Assembly (NCBI RefSeq): GCF_016801865.2
Contig: NC_068939.1
Coordinates: 93,824,067-93,888,066, forward strand
Length of the DNA stretch: 64,000 nt
DNA from: Culex pipiens pallens
Lineage: Eukaryota; Arthropoda; Insecta; Diptera; Culicidae
Reading direction: 5' to 3'
Shown: piece after piece, positions 13,031 to 25,022 of the stretch
How the letters are laid out: each line of letters opens with the position of its first letter
Numbering within the stretch: position 1 is the stretch's first letter
The notes under the pieces: model-generated
The model's database searches: none
What the model was told of the DNA's origin: nothing
Seen by the model: only the letters and a program-made list of their open reading frames with translations
Program-made: the position numbers and the translations under genes

Positions 13031-14384
13031 GGGGAGTGTGGGGTAATTTGGACACTCTAAGGAAATTGCTCTGCCACGAACTGTATTGATATTTTAAAGG
13101 AATGTGGATGACACCAGAGGATAAGGGAGACCATATTTGATGGAAAAATGTCATTCATTTCGATAAATTTTGATGAAAAAACCATTTTTATCGCAAAAAT
13201 TAAAAGGTGTCCAAATTACCCCCACATTTTGGTGTGGGGGTAATTTGGACATACCTTGTGGGGTAATATGAACACCTTTTGTGGGGTAATTTGAACACAT
13301 GTTGAAGAATAAGTTTAACATTTGATTTTTTAAGCATGTTTTTTGACCTTCAACCTGGTTTTGTAATTGCTTTATATTTTGAAGTGTTGTTTTGCTCACA
13401 ATATTTCATCAAAGATTCAAATAATGATTTTGTGATAGAATTCTAATTCAATAGGAATATAACAAATAGATCAGTGTAGTATACATAATTTAATCATTAA
13501 TACTGAAATGATTTAAACATTGATTCTGGATTAGGCACAAGTTTAGTTTTTAGTGATTAAGGTATTGTTTATGCTTATATAAATCAATCTTTATATAGAA
13601 TTTACTAGCCTGAAAATATATTTTTTTTTTTAATTTTACATTCTGTAGCCCTTCAAATTTAAATATTATTGTAAACCAGCATACAAATTAGAAATGTCAA
13701 AGAAATTAATTAAAAGCAATCAACATTAGAGTCTTGTTGAACGCCAAATGTACAGTAATCAGATTTTCGTCAATTCGAATATTGGAATAAATTCATTTAA
13801 ATTAAAACATAGGGATTTTGTGAAAGTTCTCATTGCTCACATTCCTTTTTGATTGATTTGACATATTAAATCCCTCTAAATTTATCTAAATCACTTTAAA
13901 AACTCATCCAACCATGAAAGTTACTTTTTTGTTGACTGACAGGTAGACTTTCAGGTATTTCCGAAGTAATCCACAAGGCATGTCCAAATTACCCCCATAG
14001 CATATTCTATCATAAATTGCAATTTTTGATGATAAAAATGGATAAAATGCACAATTTTTATACGTACATATCTCAGGCATCATCCAAGCAACCCCCTTCA
14101 ACAAAAAATGTCTACTTTTATGCCATATAACCCCTGCAAAACCTTATTTCCTAACCTTCAAATATTAGAATTTAAGGCAGTGCCAACCGGCCTTTGGAAA
14201 CTTTTACATATTATACCAAAACTACTTAACTTATTCCAACTTTTTGGTTTGTCCATACTCCTAGCCCATTACTAGTACTAGCCTTATCACTTAAATTGCC
14301 GTTTTTACTTTATATCCGAAGAAAACGTGATTTTTAAAGGGGTGTCCAAATTACCCCCACTGTCCATATTACCTCAAACTCCCC
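13031..14384. mobile_element. GGGGAGTGTGG-ended DNA element, copy 1
   Basis: The 1,354-bp element has ends GGGGAGTGTGGGGTAATTT and ATTACCTCAAACTCCCC. TA at 13,029-13,030 and 14,385-14,386 splits the family D sequence CAACTAATGG, which is intact at 27.84 kb. The subterminal regions are repeats of GGGGTAATTTGGACA. No transposase frame. Confidence 0.87.
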
Positions 14385-14559
14385 TAATGGTCCGATTTGC
14401 AATTTCAAATCATGAAATTTTTCGATCTTTTCGAAAAAAATATTTTGAAATTTTTTTTATTAAAACTAGCATTTTAAATGGGCGTAATATTCAATGTTTG
14501 GCCCTTCACAAATGTTTCATGTTTTAGCATTGAAAATCGGACCATTAGTTGCTGAGATA

Positions 14560-15200
14560 TAAGCGGCCGTGGCTGACTGGTTACGGTGTTCGCTTTGTAA
14601 GCGAATGGTTCTGGGTTCGATGCCCATCTGCTCCCAACGAGAAAGTTTAGGACACAAAAATTAGAAATGATGAATATGAACGAAAAATCAAAGTCGCTTG
14701 AGGCGAGGTTCGAACCCTCGTCCTTTGGATTGGTAAGCAAAAATGGTAACCACTAGGCCATGTCGACTTGGTGAACTTGGACTGGAATTAGGAATACTGT
14801 TACAGAGAGCGAGTTGTGGCGCTATAACCACGGCAAATAGTGTCCAGGGCATTCGTGGAAATACAATGTCCCATCCCAGAGGGTCCCGTAGTACTAAACC
14901 TTCTTAGCATGGTGCTGCCAACGAATACAACCAAATCTCGGAGCGTATGGTGGTGTGTCCCCACGCTTTGTGTTGTTGTTCAAACACTTAGTGCTCAAAC
15001 TCAACCCAATTAGGAGCCATCTCTGCGATACGGTTTAACGCAGTAGGCCTGGCCGCTTTAACGCTTGTGATGTTTCAATGCATTCCGGTGCAACGGCGCA
15101 CTACAAATGTTAATAAATGACAAGAAGAGTGCTAGGCGTAATCTAATCTAAGGCACTCTCCAGGATCCCTTCGAAAGATTGGCTGCGCTAGGGTCTGATT
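14560..15200. repeat. Two convergent tRNA-like sequences and attached repeat
   Basis: A Thr-like tRNA relic lies on the plus strand (14,562-14,636: GCGGCCGTGGCTGACTGG, loop TTTGTAA, GGTTCGATGCCC). A second one lies on the minus strand (14,698-14,768, B-box GGTTCGAACC on that strand). A moderately repetitive tail with TTAGATTAGAT-like ends follows to about 15,210. Both relics look too degraded to be functional tRNAs. Edges and family are uncertain. Confidence 0.55.
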
Positions 15201-15214
15201 AGATTAGATATCCG

Positions 15215-15461
15215 GATCTCACTTAAATGTGTGTAAACTATGTCCGGATTCATCATCCGACCTGTCGTTGGTTAAGTAATCGAAAGACCATTCCAACGAG
15301 TCCAAAATTTTAAAGATTTGGCAACCCTGTCTTGAGATATGACCACTAAAGTGATCTGTGTGTACTTTTTTATTCCGGATCTAAAAAATATCACCCATTT
15401 CAATGAATTGTTGGTAAAGAGTGAGGAAGGCTTCAACCACATAGGAGGATTAAGTCAGCTT
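15215..15461 (+). repeat. Family A repeat, right-end fragment
   Basis: It holds the CGACCTGTCGTTGG and GGCAACCCTGTC blocks, then GTGAGGAAGGC and AGGAGGATTAAGT, matching the right third of family A. The left part is missing. Confidence 0.7.
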
Positions 15462-16363
15462 TCTTTCTTATTTCAGAAAAGAAATTGTATGTATTAACTG
15501 TCTTTTTCACTGAGATCAAATTATCTGCGTTGCATAGATTTTCAAATGTTTACAAACGATTTTGGTAAGGAGACTTTTGTGAACAGAGCAATGAGGCAAA
15601 ATGACTTCTTGATTTTGAATTCTTTCTTTTTTAAACAGTCACAAGTTGTTGATACCAGAACTCAATTCTCAAAAGCCACTATCTTCAAGAAGATGCCATC
15701 ATAAATGTTCCTCGTACGACCACCGGAAAACGCGGTTATATATTTACTATTACTACGCCACTAGCTTGAAGTTCTCTCACACATTCTCCTTTCACCCACA
15801 CTGTTTGATATCGCTACGTACAGAGTGAAAATTCGTTTGCCAGTGAAGGCACCACCCAGACCACGGTCGCGATCCGTAAATAGAAAAGAGGTTGAGCTCA
15901 TTAACAATGCATTAAATTTTATCAAAATATTATGATTGTGCAGCGTGGGCGCGCAGAGAGCAAAAGTTGCAGAATTATTTATGCCCTCCCCACCCCCCAC
16001 TTGACCCACCACCCACCTAACGTGACTCAAAGAGTCTCATACAATGTTGCCTGGCCCCCAGGTTGGTCCGATAATGGTGAGTAAACACGATGTTCGGAAA
16101 AGTGGGTGATTTCCGCTCTAAGGGGAAAATGGGGAAAGTTTTATTTAAAAATCAATGGAAACCACTAAATTATCAGCCTAGTGTGGTTTATGGTACGTTA
16201 ACAGCTGAACAATGTAACTCAGTTTGAATGTTACTAGAGCAACGCGGTTTTGATACACAATTTTGCTGTTTTTTTTATTGTAACCTTAGAAAAAATTAGC
16301 TTTTAAAAAGTTTTTTTTATTATTTCCTGTTTCAATGAAATTCGGACAAATAATGCAATATTG

Positions 16364-17008
16364 ATGAAATACCCGGGACCGTGGTGTAGGGGTAAGCGTG
16401 GTTGCCTCTCACCCAGTCGGCCTGGGTTTGATCCCAGAAGGTTCCGGTGGCAAATTTTGAGACGAGATGTTTGATCACGCCTTCCGTCGGACAAGGAAGT
16501 AAATGTTGGCCCCGGTCTATCCTAGAGGTTAGTTCGTTAGCTCAGTCCACACAGAAAAAAATAATGTAAATTTGGAAGCTTTAATTTTGGAAGGTTGAAT
16601 ATTACCTCTGTTATGATGTAATTTTACCTCAATTTAGACTGAAAAAGTGACATTACACCAGAAAAGTGGTAAAATTACACATTTCCAGAGGTAAAATTAC
16701 ACCTTTTTTCTGACATAAAAGATGTACCCCTTCCCAGATGTAATATTACCATGATTTTTTTTTTCTGTGCAGGTGAAGGAGTCGTCTCCCTGGGTCCTGC
16801 CTCGGTGGTGTCGCTGGTAGGCAGTTGGACTCACAATCCAAAGTTCGTCAGTTCGAATCCCGGGTTGGATGGAAGCTTAGGTGTAAAAAGAGGTTTGCAA
16901 TTGCCTCAACAATCAAGCCTTCGGACACCTAGTTTCGAGTAGGAATCTCGCAATCGAGAACGCCAAGGCAATGCTGTAGAGCGAATAATTTGATTTTTGA
17001 TTTTTTTT
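16364..17008 (+). mobile_element. Dimeric tRNA-derived SINE, Glu-like first head, holding a MITE
   Basis: The first unit (16,375-16,445) has GTGGTGTAGGGGTAAGC, anticodon-like CTC in GCCTCTCACCC, and GGTTTGATCCC. The core CGGACAAGGAAGTAAATG follows. The second unit (~16,800-16,870) has TGGACTCACAATCC and GTTCGAATCCC, as in the SINE at 35.9 kb. A candidate ~10-bp duplication ATGCAAT(A)TTG lies at 16,353-16,363 and 17,009-17,018, with one indel. The MITE at 16,550-16,769 splits it between the units. Confidence 0.82.
16550..16769. mobile_element. Short MITE inside the SINE
   Basis: The 220-bp insert has ends CACAGAAAAAAA and TTTTTTTTCTGTG and is rich in TGTAA/TTACC motifs. The SINE reads through as TCCAGGTG in the uninterrupted copy (near 36,010), so the insertion duplicated CA (16,548-16,549 and 16,770-16,771). 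No coding frame. Confidence 0.82.
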
Positions 17009-17018
17009 ATGCAATTTG

Positions 17019-18088
17019 TCTGAAAATACGCCAAACTCCTGACAATTCTTAAGCATTTTGTGTCATTTTTCGCAAAATATAAAATTCAGATTCAAATTAA
17101 GAATTGGCTCATTTCCACAAATGGTTAAACATTTTCCAAAGAATACAATATTCAACCCTAATTTCTTTGTCACATTGTTCTATTATTCAAATTTCGACCA
17201 TTTCGGTGATGAGTTTCATTTGTAATCCATCATCTCGTTGTGTCCAACCAATAACAAAGGCCCATTATTACCAGCATCCAGAGCAAATTTGCCAAAAACG
17301 GGCGAATAGTCCAATCTTGTGTTGATTCCTTTTGTTTGAAATTGAGTCCGCGCGCGCTTTTGTGCCTCCCCTAGAAGATGCTCTTCTTCAGACTCTTCAA
17401 TTTGCGCTTTTTTTGCGCTTGGTGACATTCTCATCTCCTCACAATCTCATCTCGTTTTTAGAGCTTCTCCCGTAGCTCCCTTTTCTTATAATAGTCAATG
17501 TTTTGTCCAAGCCGAAGTCCACTCTGCTGCTGCTGGCGGTGGCTTCATTCATCCTAAAAGTCCCGTTCAAAATACACACTCATTCACAGCCAACAGAATG
17601 AAGTGCATTCTTATAATGCCACGTCCGGAGTCTTTTTCATTATATTCCTGATGCTTTTTTTTGTGTGTGTGTTAGCTCAGTTTTCTAATTGTTCCTTTAT
17701 CCAAACGAAAAAAAACACACACACACAAAAAGGACATTCATTTTCATTGCGCGCGGGCTTATTAATATCATCTGGAGCCAAAGAGTCTTTTCCTGCTGCT
17801 TCTGCTGGTGATGCCCCTTTGAGTGCATCTCTCTCCTTCATTGTGCAGTCCATTGTTGTTGACTTTGGAGCACAAACAACCATCAACTTCTTGTTGTCCT
17901 CTTGTCCTGATGCCGTTGTGCTGTCTTGTCACATGAAATGAATTTAAGTTTCCATTTTGATCCGCTGTCTCCTGATCAAAATGACATTTCATTTTATTTT
18001 TCCTGTGATTTTTGCAGATTAAAAATGAGTAAATAATGTTGAAAACCCATAATATCACATGCCAAGCAATTTTCACTAACTTAAGGAG
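17019..18088. other. No gene seen; low-copy with CA/GT microsatellites
   Basis: It contains GT and CA runs at 17,661-17,726. A 72-codon minus-strand frame (17,216-17,434) with an acidic N-terminus and a 112-codon frame (17,603-17,941) show no domain. Confidence 0.5.
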
Positions 18089-18289
18089 GTATTAGCCTAC
18101 GGCAAACTAACAAATTCGCACTTTTTAAGAGTTTGACAGTTTGCCTGTTTTGTTTATTTGCCTGCATTTGTTTGCAGAAACGGCAGCCAGCTAACATTTT
18201 GCTTTGTTTACCGCAAACAAGTTTTAGAGTTTGGTAAACTGTCATACACAAAAACGAGCGAGTTTGTTTGTTTGCCATTGTCTAATACA
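18089..18289. mobile_element. TATTAG-ended MITE
   Basis: About 200 bp. The left end GTATTAGCCTACGGCAAAC is inverted at the right end GTTTGCCATTGTCTAATAC. It lies just before the family A repeat. Confidence 0.7.
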
Positions 18290-18529
18290 TTTTTGCCTTC
18301 CTCACCTTACTGAGGAAAGGCTATAAAATCACTCGAAAAATAAACTTATTGATTTGACCTCGTAGACCCACCTTCATGTATACATATCGACTCAGAATTA
18401 TGTTCTGAGCAAATGTCTGTGTGGATGTGTGTAAGTGGGTGGACAAAAAAAATTGTCACTCTATTATCTCCGGACTGGATGAACGGATTTTGACCGTAAT
18501 AGCCTTATTCGATCCGTCTTGGGGTCCCA

Positions 18530-18781
18530 AAAAAGCAAAGCAATCCACTTCAACGACCCCCGGGTCTTTTGTGGTCTCTGTTGCAAGTTTCTGCTCATTT
18601 CTAGGCGTCCGAAGGTTATGTGTGGTGAGTCACCCAAAACCTCTTTTACGCAAATGGACCGACGTTTTACTTCTCCATCCGATAGAAGGCCAGGAGGATA
18701 AGGCGAGAATCGAACCCGCGCCCCATAGCAACTTAGGAATCGGCAGCCGAAGCCGCTAACCACCGCGCCACGAGGCCCTCA
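18530..18781 (-). mobile_element. tRNA-derived SINE, Pro-like head
   Basis: On the minus strand it starts with a tRNA-like head (GCCTCGTGGCGCGGTGG, anticodon-like loop TTCGGCT, B-box GGTTCGATTC). The shared core (CGGATGGAGAAGTAAAACG) and a body ending in a pyrimidine-rich tail follow. A 13-bp target duplication TCTTGGGGTCCCA flanks it at 18,517-18,529 and 18,782-18,794. It sits in the family A repeat. The head supplies the internal RNA polymerase III promoter. Confidence 0.9.
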
Positions 18782-19436
18782 TCTTGGGGTCCCATAGGTG
18801 TCTATTTAAAATCAGCAAGTTTAGTTAAGTACTTCAAAAGTTTGGCTAAAAAACGATTTTGGCGAATGTCCGGAAGATTGTAAAAAATGTGGTTTTTGCA
18901 AGAAACCGTGTCATATTATACATTTTTAGAAAGGTATTAAAAATACCGTTCCAATGAGCCCAAAACATTGAAGATCTGGCAACACTATCCAAAGTTATTA
19001 GCACTTAAGTGTTATTTATACATTTCTGGAGGCAGGATCTCAGATATTTCAGTGAAAATGATGCCCGGGTCCATCGACCCATCGTTAGTTAGATAATCGA
19101 TAGACCTTTCAAATGAGCCTAAAACATCGAGGATCTGACAACCCTATCAAAAGTTATTACCACTTAAGTGTTATTTGTACACTGTTTGGAGGCCGGATTT
19201 CAGATATTGTGATAGAAATAATGTCTGAATCTTCTATGCGAGCTATCGTTGAATAGGTTTTTTATAAGACCTTGCCGATGAGCTAGAAATATTGAAGGTC
19301 TGCGAACCTTATCAAAAGAAATGAGTAATAAAGTTGATTTGATGAACATGTTAACGGTACACATCAACCATAGCTTTTGCACCCAGATTTTTGTTACAGA
19401 TATTTTAGTATCTTCAATAATACGGGAACTATCGAT

Positions 19437-20783
19437 GGGTAATTCTCTACCAACTCACACGAAATCGGGAAAAGTTACCCGACCCCTCTTCGATTTGCGT
19501 GAAACTTTGTCCTACGGGGTGACTTTTGTCTCTGATCACGAATCCGAGGTCCGTTTTTTGATATCTCGTGACGGAGGGGCGGTACGACCCCTTCCATTTT
19601 TGAACATTCGAAAAAAGAGGTGTTTTTCAATAATTTGCAGCCTAAAACGGTGATGAGACAGAAATTTGGTGTCAAAGGGACTTTTATGTAAAATTAGACG
19701 CCCAATTTGATGGCGTACTCAGAATTCCGAAAAAAACTATTTTTCATCGAAAAAACACTTAAAAAGTTTTAAAAATTCTCCCATTTTTCGTTACTCGACG
19801 GTAAAATTTTTTGAAACATGTCATTTCATGGGAAATTTAATGTACTTTTCGAATTTACATTGACCAAGAAGGGTCATTTTTTCATTTAGAACTAAATTTT
19901 TCATTTTAAAATTTCGTGTTTTTTCTAACTTTGCAGGGTTATTTTTTAGAGTGTAACAATGTTCTACAAAGTTGTAGAGCAGACAATTACAAAAAATAAT
20001 ATATAGACGGAAGGGTTTTGCATATAAACATCACGAGTTATCACGATTTTACGAAAAAAAGTTTTGAAAAAGTTGGTCGTCATCGATCATGGCCGTTCAT
20101 GGTCACCCGCGACAGACACGGACGACGAAACAAAGAGAAACGCAAAAAGTAACTTTTTCAAAACTTTTTTTCGTGAAATCGCGATAACTCGTGATGTTTA
20201 TAAGCAAACCCCTTATGTCTATAGATCAAAATTTTTGTAATTGTCTGCTCTACAACTTTGCGGAACATTGTTGCACTCAAAAAAATAACCCTGCAAAGTT
20301 AGAAAAAACACGAAATTTTAAAATGATAAATTTTGCTCTAAATGAAAAAATGACCCTTCTGGATCAATGTTGATTCAAAAAGTACATTAAATTTCCCATA
20401 AAATGACATTTTCCAATAAATTTTACAGTCGAGTAACGGAAAATGGGAGAATTTTTAAAACTTTTTTAGTGTTTTTTTCGATGAAAAATACGTTTTTTCG
20501 GAATTCTGAGTACGCCATCAAATCGGGCGTCTAATTTTACATAAATGTCCCTTTGACATCAAATTTCTATCTCAGCACCGTTTCAGGCTGCAAATTATTG
20601 AAAAACACCTCTTTTTTCGCATGTTCAAAAATGGAAGGGGTCGTACCGCCCCTCCGTCACGAGATATCAAAAAACGGACCTCGGATTCGTGATCAGGGAC
20701 AAAAGTTACCCCTAACGACAAAGTTTCACGCAAATCGAAGAGGGGTCGGGGCAACTGCTGTGTGAGTTGGCGGAGAATTACCC
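19437..20783. mobile_element. Foldback element with ~640-bp inverted arms, copy 1
   Basis: The ends are GGGTAATTCTC and GAGAATTACCC. The left arm (to ~20,075) is repeated in inverse in the right arm (from ~20,148), leaving a ~70-bp loop that includes GATCATGGCCGTTCAT. The 4-bp duplication CGAT flanks it at 19,433-19,436 and 20,784-20,787, supported by the empty paralogous site near 62,615. Paired arms create matching frames on both strands (19,321-19,653 and 20,553-20,765), which I take as by-products. The transcript would be a long hairpin. Confidence 0.85.
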
Positions 20784-21039
20784 CGATATAATTTCTTATA
20801 CATCCCCTAAATTACTGTCTTCGTAGTTATTTACAACAAAGTTTGACTATTTTTGCAATCAGATTCTTGCAGAATTGGGTCCGTAAATTTGACAATTTTG
20901 GAATAAGAAGACAACAACTTCCTTGGTTGCTGTGCACCCTTAAGGGGGAATGTTGCTTTTTTTACTGAATGTATTGACTTTATGAATGTGAGGAAGGCAC
21001 CAACAACATAAATGTGGATTAAGTAACGATTTTATTTGT

Positions 21040-23460
21040 GCAATTAGACAGAAGAAGCGTGGGAGTTTCTTCAAAATTTATGTTTTCTGAACACTTTTAT
21101 TACAGACGAAAGTTATGGTTAGTATGACAAAAAAATTAATAAAATTTTGTAAAATCTTAAGAGATTTATTAGATAAAAATAATTAACTGTGCCAATTTTG
21201 AGCCAAATCGGTTAAGGTCGCTTTTCATCGTTGAAGTTTGTATGGAAAAATTCGCAAAAATGTATGGAGGAAAGGAAAAATCTCCACATTTAACCAAAAG
21301 GTGCCGTTAAATGTGTGGGATCTTTATCAATTGCGAAATTCTTATGTAAAACTATTACAATCGTCTTTGTCGAAGACCGCAAAACGATCCGAGTTAATCC
21401 TGACGAGAGTTACGGAAATTTGGTTTCCGCAAGATTGATCGACGCTACCAACATCGTCAGCACAGCCGACAACAGTTTTTTTAAACTGCGAACAAAGCAG
21501 AACTTCAGATAAAAAAAAATCAAAAGACAAGGATTTAGGAATTTATACATACCTTTTTTGTATGGAAAATAATATAGGCAAACTGATGATGCAAAATGGC
21601 TTCTTTATATCCCAAAATTAGGCCTGATTAAAAAAATAAATAAAAAATTGTGTAAGTATATGCTTCCTGAACAATCTTTCACCGTTTGAAACATGTAATT
21701 TTTATGTTTTGCACTATGATGTGTCAAAGTTCCAAATGCGACAAGCTACCATAACACTGACAACTTGTTCTTGTTTGGCAGGGAGTCGTTTTGTTGTTAT
21801 AAGCATTGTTGTGGTGGAGCATTTTGGTGTGTGCGACTAGAACAAGTGTTGGTACTTTTGTGCGGCAAAGTCTTGCCAGCTCTTGTCGTTGATGAAGATG
21901 AGGCTGACAATGGCGGTCGTCTGTGAGGATATTGTTCCATTGTTTGGCTATGACGCAAACACACAAACAACCATACAGAGTCGGTGGGATTTGTCTCTCT
22001 GCCGATAGTCGAGTGTCAGCGGCGGTGCGCTGCGGCACCATGGGGTGGCAAGTTATGTCATTTAGGGAAAACTACATAATTCCCCCCCCCCCCCAAGGAC
22101 AAGGATTGCAATTTTTCCACCTTATCACCATAGGTTCCGGAAATTGAATTCTTCGTGGTGGGGGTAATATGTGAGGGTGTTTACGGTAGGTCACATATAT
22201 ATCGGATAAGTTCCTTCTGCTCTTCAAAGCAATCAGTTTTAATTTAACACTTTTAAGTTTTTTTTTTTATTCTTATGTTTCAATTTTGAGGTTAGTACTG
22301 TTTCGAGACTTGATTATCCAAAGTCCTCGGTAAATTTCACTTCAAATAATCGAATCACAACAAAAAAATCGTAAAATATTAAATTTAGATTGAATTTTCT
22401 AAACAACCTATCCGTCATGGATCTTCTATGCAGATCACTTTTAATAGATTTGTAGAAGGTCTCTCAAGTATCATTCTTAAGACATAGTACAGGTACGAAA
22501 GGTTTTATTCCAAACCCAACATCTAAACACCATTTTTTAAACTTCCCGACTCGCAATGTCTTCAATTTTCAGATCACAACACCAGTTTTGACCACGTCTG
22601 GTCGAAAACACTCATATCTGAATATTTTTTATCGTATTTCTCTCGGATTTTGAACCATCCGGACGGTTAGACTTTCATTGCCAAACATTTCACGCCACAT
22701 GACACCTTCCCTTCGAGGTGTCCCGACTCCTGGCCCCGAGCTGGAAATGCCTTGGACGAATCTCTCCCCCTCTCTCACCCCAAACATATTCTCAACAGTC
22801 AACGACCATAATGCGGCGGAGTGGCCCGACGAGATAGATCGTAATGAAGTGATAAAGCGATTTGTCATTGTCACGCCAGATAAGCCATCCGCAGTGAACG
22901 AGAGAGACAGTTTCCCGCGGGAAATTCACACCGAACAAGTGAATGTGAGTGATGCTGAGTATGTGTGTGTGTGTGCGGTGAAGATTGGCAGGGGATTCGG
23001 GATTGGATTTCACACTTCCACTCACATTCCGCCGCAAAGTGAATGCACATTTGGATGTTGCTGTTTTTGATTCAAAGTGACTCCTGCTAGCCGTTTGCTC
23101 TGCTCTGTGGGGGTTAATCCATCTCTCGGAGAGTGCAGTCAACAGCCAGAGTCTGCAAAACGGCGAGCTCATTTCCGTTGCGGTGAATGATGGATTGCAC
23201 CCGATGCTTGACTTTTTATGGACGGGGTGGGGATTAAAGGCAATCTTTAACTGTTGAATGTTTTAGTTTCAAGCTGGGAAAAGTTATTTTTTGTTTGTTT
23301 CGTTAACTTGTATAGAAGTGGAAACTGGAACTATATGAACCAACAGGTATCAGAGTGATCTTAAATCGGGTGACCCTCAATGCTACCCCCTGAAATCAAG
23401 ATTTATTTATATTAGACTAAATTCAGAATTCGAACTCAGTCACGGTAACCACTCCCTCTA
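21040..23460. other. No gene confirmed; GC-richer block at 22.64-23.24 kb
   Basis: 22,678-23,070 (+) and 22,792-23,172 (-) are open for 126-130 codons on both strands, which argues for composition and not coding. A GT run lies near 22,963 and a poly-C run near 22,083. A TACTGTTTCGAGACTTGATT relic at 22,290 resembles a DNA transposon end. Confidence 0.45.
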
Positions 23461-23622
23461 GGCCCTCGATGTCTGTATGGAAAAAATCGTAAAAATGTTT
23501 GAAGAAAAGCCGTTTTTTTCAGCGAAGGAGTATGAACGATCCAAAAAAAGTTTGAATAGTTTAGTAGTTTTGGTACAATACATATGTAAAAGTTTCCAAA
23601 GGCCGGTTGGCAAGTTCTCATA

Positions 23623-25022
23623 ATCAGGAAAAAAAAATCAATTCTCGTAATCGTGAATTAAGTTCACGAATGTGAGAACCACGAAGGAATTTATTCATGA
23701 GTATGGTGCATTTGCACCATAAACGTGAATATTAGGATGGCTCGGTAGGATCGATTTTTCATAACAAAGTTTTTTCGGTCCGGCCATAGGTTTCCATGTA
23801 AAATTATCATTTGAACCCAAAATATGACCAAAAATCGATTTTGCGACACTTTGGCTCAATTCTGAGGGCAGATTCAGATTCAGCGGGCAAAATTACATGG
23901 AAAAACATATATTTGAAAATTTTTCGAATTTCGTTAGGGTGGTCCCATATGGTTTTCCCTTGAAAGTTAGCCTTTTTCAAATCAAGATATCTCGAGTTTA
24001 AAGAAAAACACCCCTGAGATTTTTTCAGCGTTTGTAGGGCTGGATCTCCTCTTTCAAATGCAACCTAGTGCTTAAAATTTGGCTTGCGTCTTTTCGAGAT
24101 ATTTAAGTTTTAAATTTGCATCTTTTTTACCTTAAAATGGCTGTAACTTTTGACCCTTAAGTCCAAATTGAACTGTCAAAAAATTAATTTTTTTTTTAGA
24201 TCTCTGAAAGTGCCCCAAATATCACTTTTCTCTAAAACTTAACCCTGAATTGCCACATTCAGAAAACTGATTTTTGAAGGTTTGCTCAGATGCTTTCTAA
24301 TAACTTGGTCGTAGAAGGCGTAGATTACGAGATAAAATTTTTGGTGTCTTCTACAAAGTTGCTTGGATTCGCAAGTTCAACAACTTTTTAGAAGACAAAA
24401 AAAATCCCAAAAATATTCCTGAAAAGTTAGATTTTCAAAATCACCCTAATAGTGAACCACCCTAATTTAGAACCAAACCAAAAGTTGCCCCTTTCCATTT
24501 GCAACAACTCTTCTGAAGACACCAAAGCTCCAAAACTCCACAATTTTTCGGAAAATTCGTTTTCCACTTAATTTTGCGATCTGGACCACTGTGCAGTGTT
24601 GTCAGAAAATATAATTTTCTGGACTTATTTTCCAATCGGACTTTTGAAAACGCTATATCTTTTTTCAGAAGAGAGATAGAACCATATTTTCTTGGGGAAA
24701 GTTTTAGAGGACATTCAGGGCTACACTTCTACGGTATTAGTTTTAAATTTAAGTGAAACCTTAAAATTATAAAAATCAAAATACAAAAAAGTTGGTTTTC
24801 CCATAATAAATCCCATACAAAATTGAATCACTTTGCGCAAAGTGTGGGCAGAACCAATCGCTCCCAAATTTTGGGGTATTTTTCAGGGACCCAAAAGGGA
24901 CCGACAAAACTTTGTTTTGGGTTGACTTGATCAATTTGAAAATTTCCCTTATAACGACGAGCCAGTCTTCGTGGTTCTCGCATTCGTGAATTTAATTCAC
25001 GATTTCGAGTATTGGTTTTTTC
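23623..25022. mobile_element. 1.4-kb element with ~55-bp inverted ends
   Basis: The left end (AATCGTGAATTAAGTTCACG, then GAGAACCACGAAG) is inverted at the right end (CTTCGTGGTTCTCGCATTCG, then AATTCACGATT). It interrupts copy 2 of the GGGGAGTGTGG element. The interior has stretches such as CACCCTAA typical of the dispersed repeats elsewhere in the window. No transposase frame. Confidence 0.75.

Larger units (their letters stand above)
10660..14560. repeat. Family D repeat, split by three elements
   Basis: Its pieces are 10,660-10,955, 12,059-12,448, 12,909-13,030 and 14,385-14,560. They match 27,050-27,970 in order (GGTGTCTTCGGCAAAGTTG, TTGAATTTGCAATCGAAAAG, CAACTAATGGTCCGATTT). No conserved reading frame links the two copies. 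Confidence 0.75.
18290..21027 (+). repeat. Family A repeat with SINE and foldback insertions
   Basis: It starts TTTTTGCCTTCCTCACC at 18,292 and ends GTGAGGAAGGCACC...GGATTAAGTAA near 21,027. Inside are the SINE at 18,530-18,781 and the foldback at 19,437-20,783. Internal ~175-bp units repeat with CACTTAAGTGTTATTT. Frames within it are not conserved between copies, so no protein is called. Confidence 0.82.

Noticed and set aside
14562..14768. Functional tRNA genes
   Set aside because: The A- and B-box-like motifs are recognisable, but stems are poorly paired and the sequences sit in repeats, so they are SINE heads or relics.
22678..23172. 126-130 codon frames on both strands as a possible host gene
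   Set aside because: Overlapping open frames on both strands in a GC-richer block, no recognised domain, no splice context; composition explains them.
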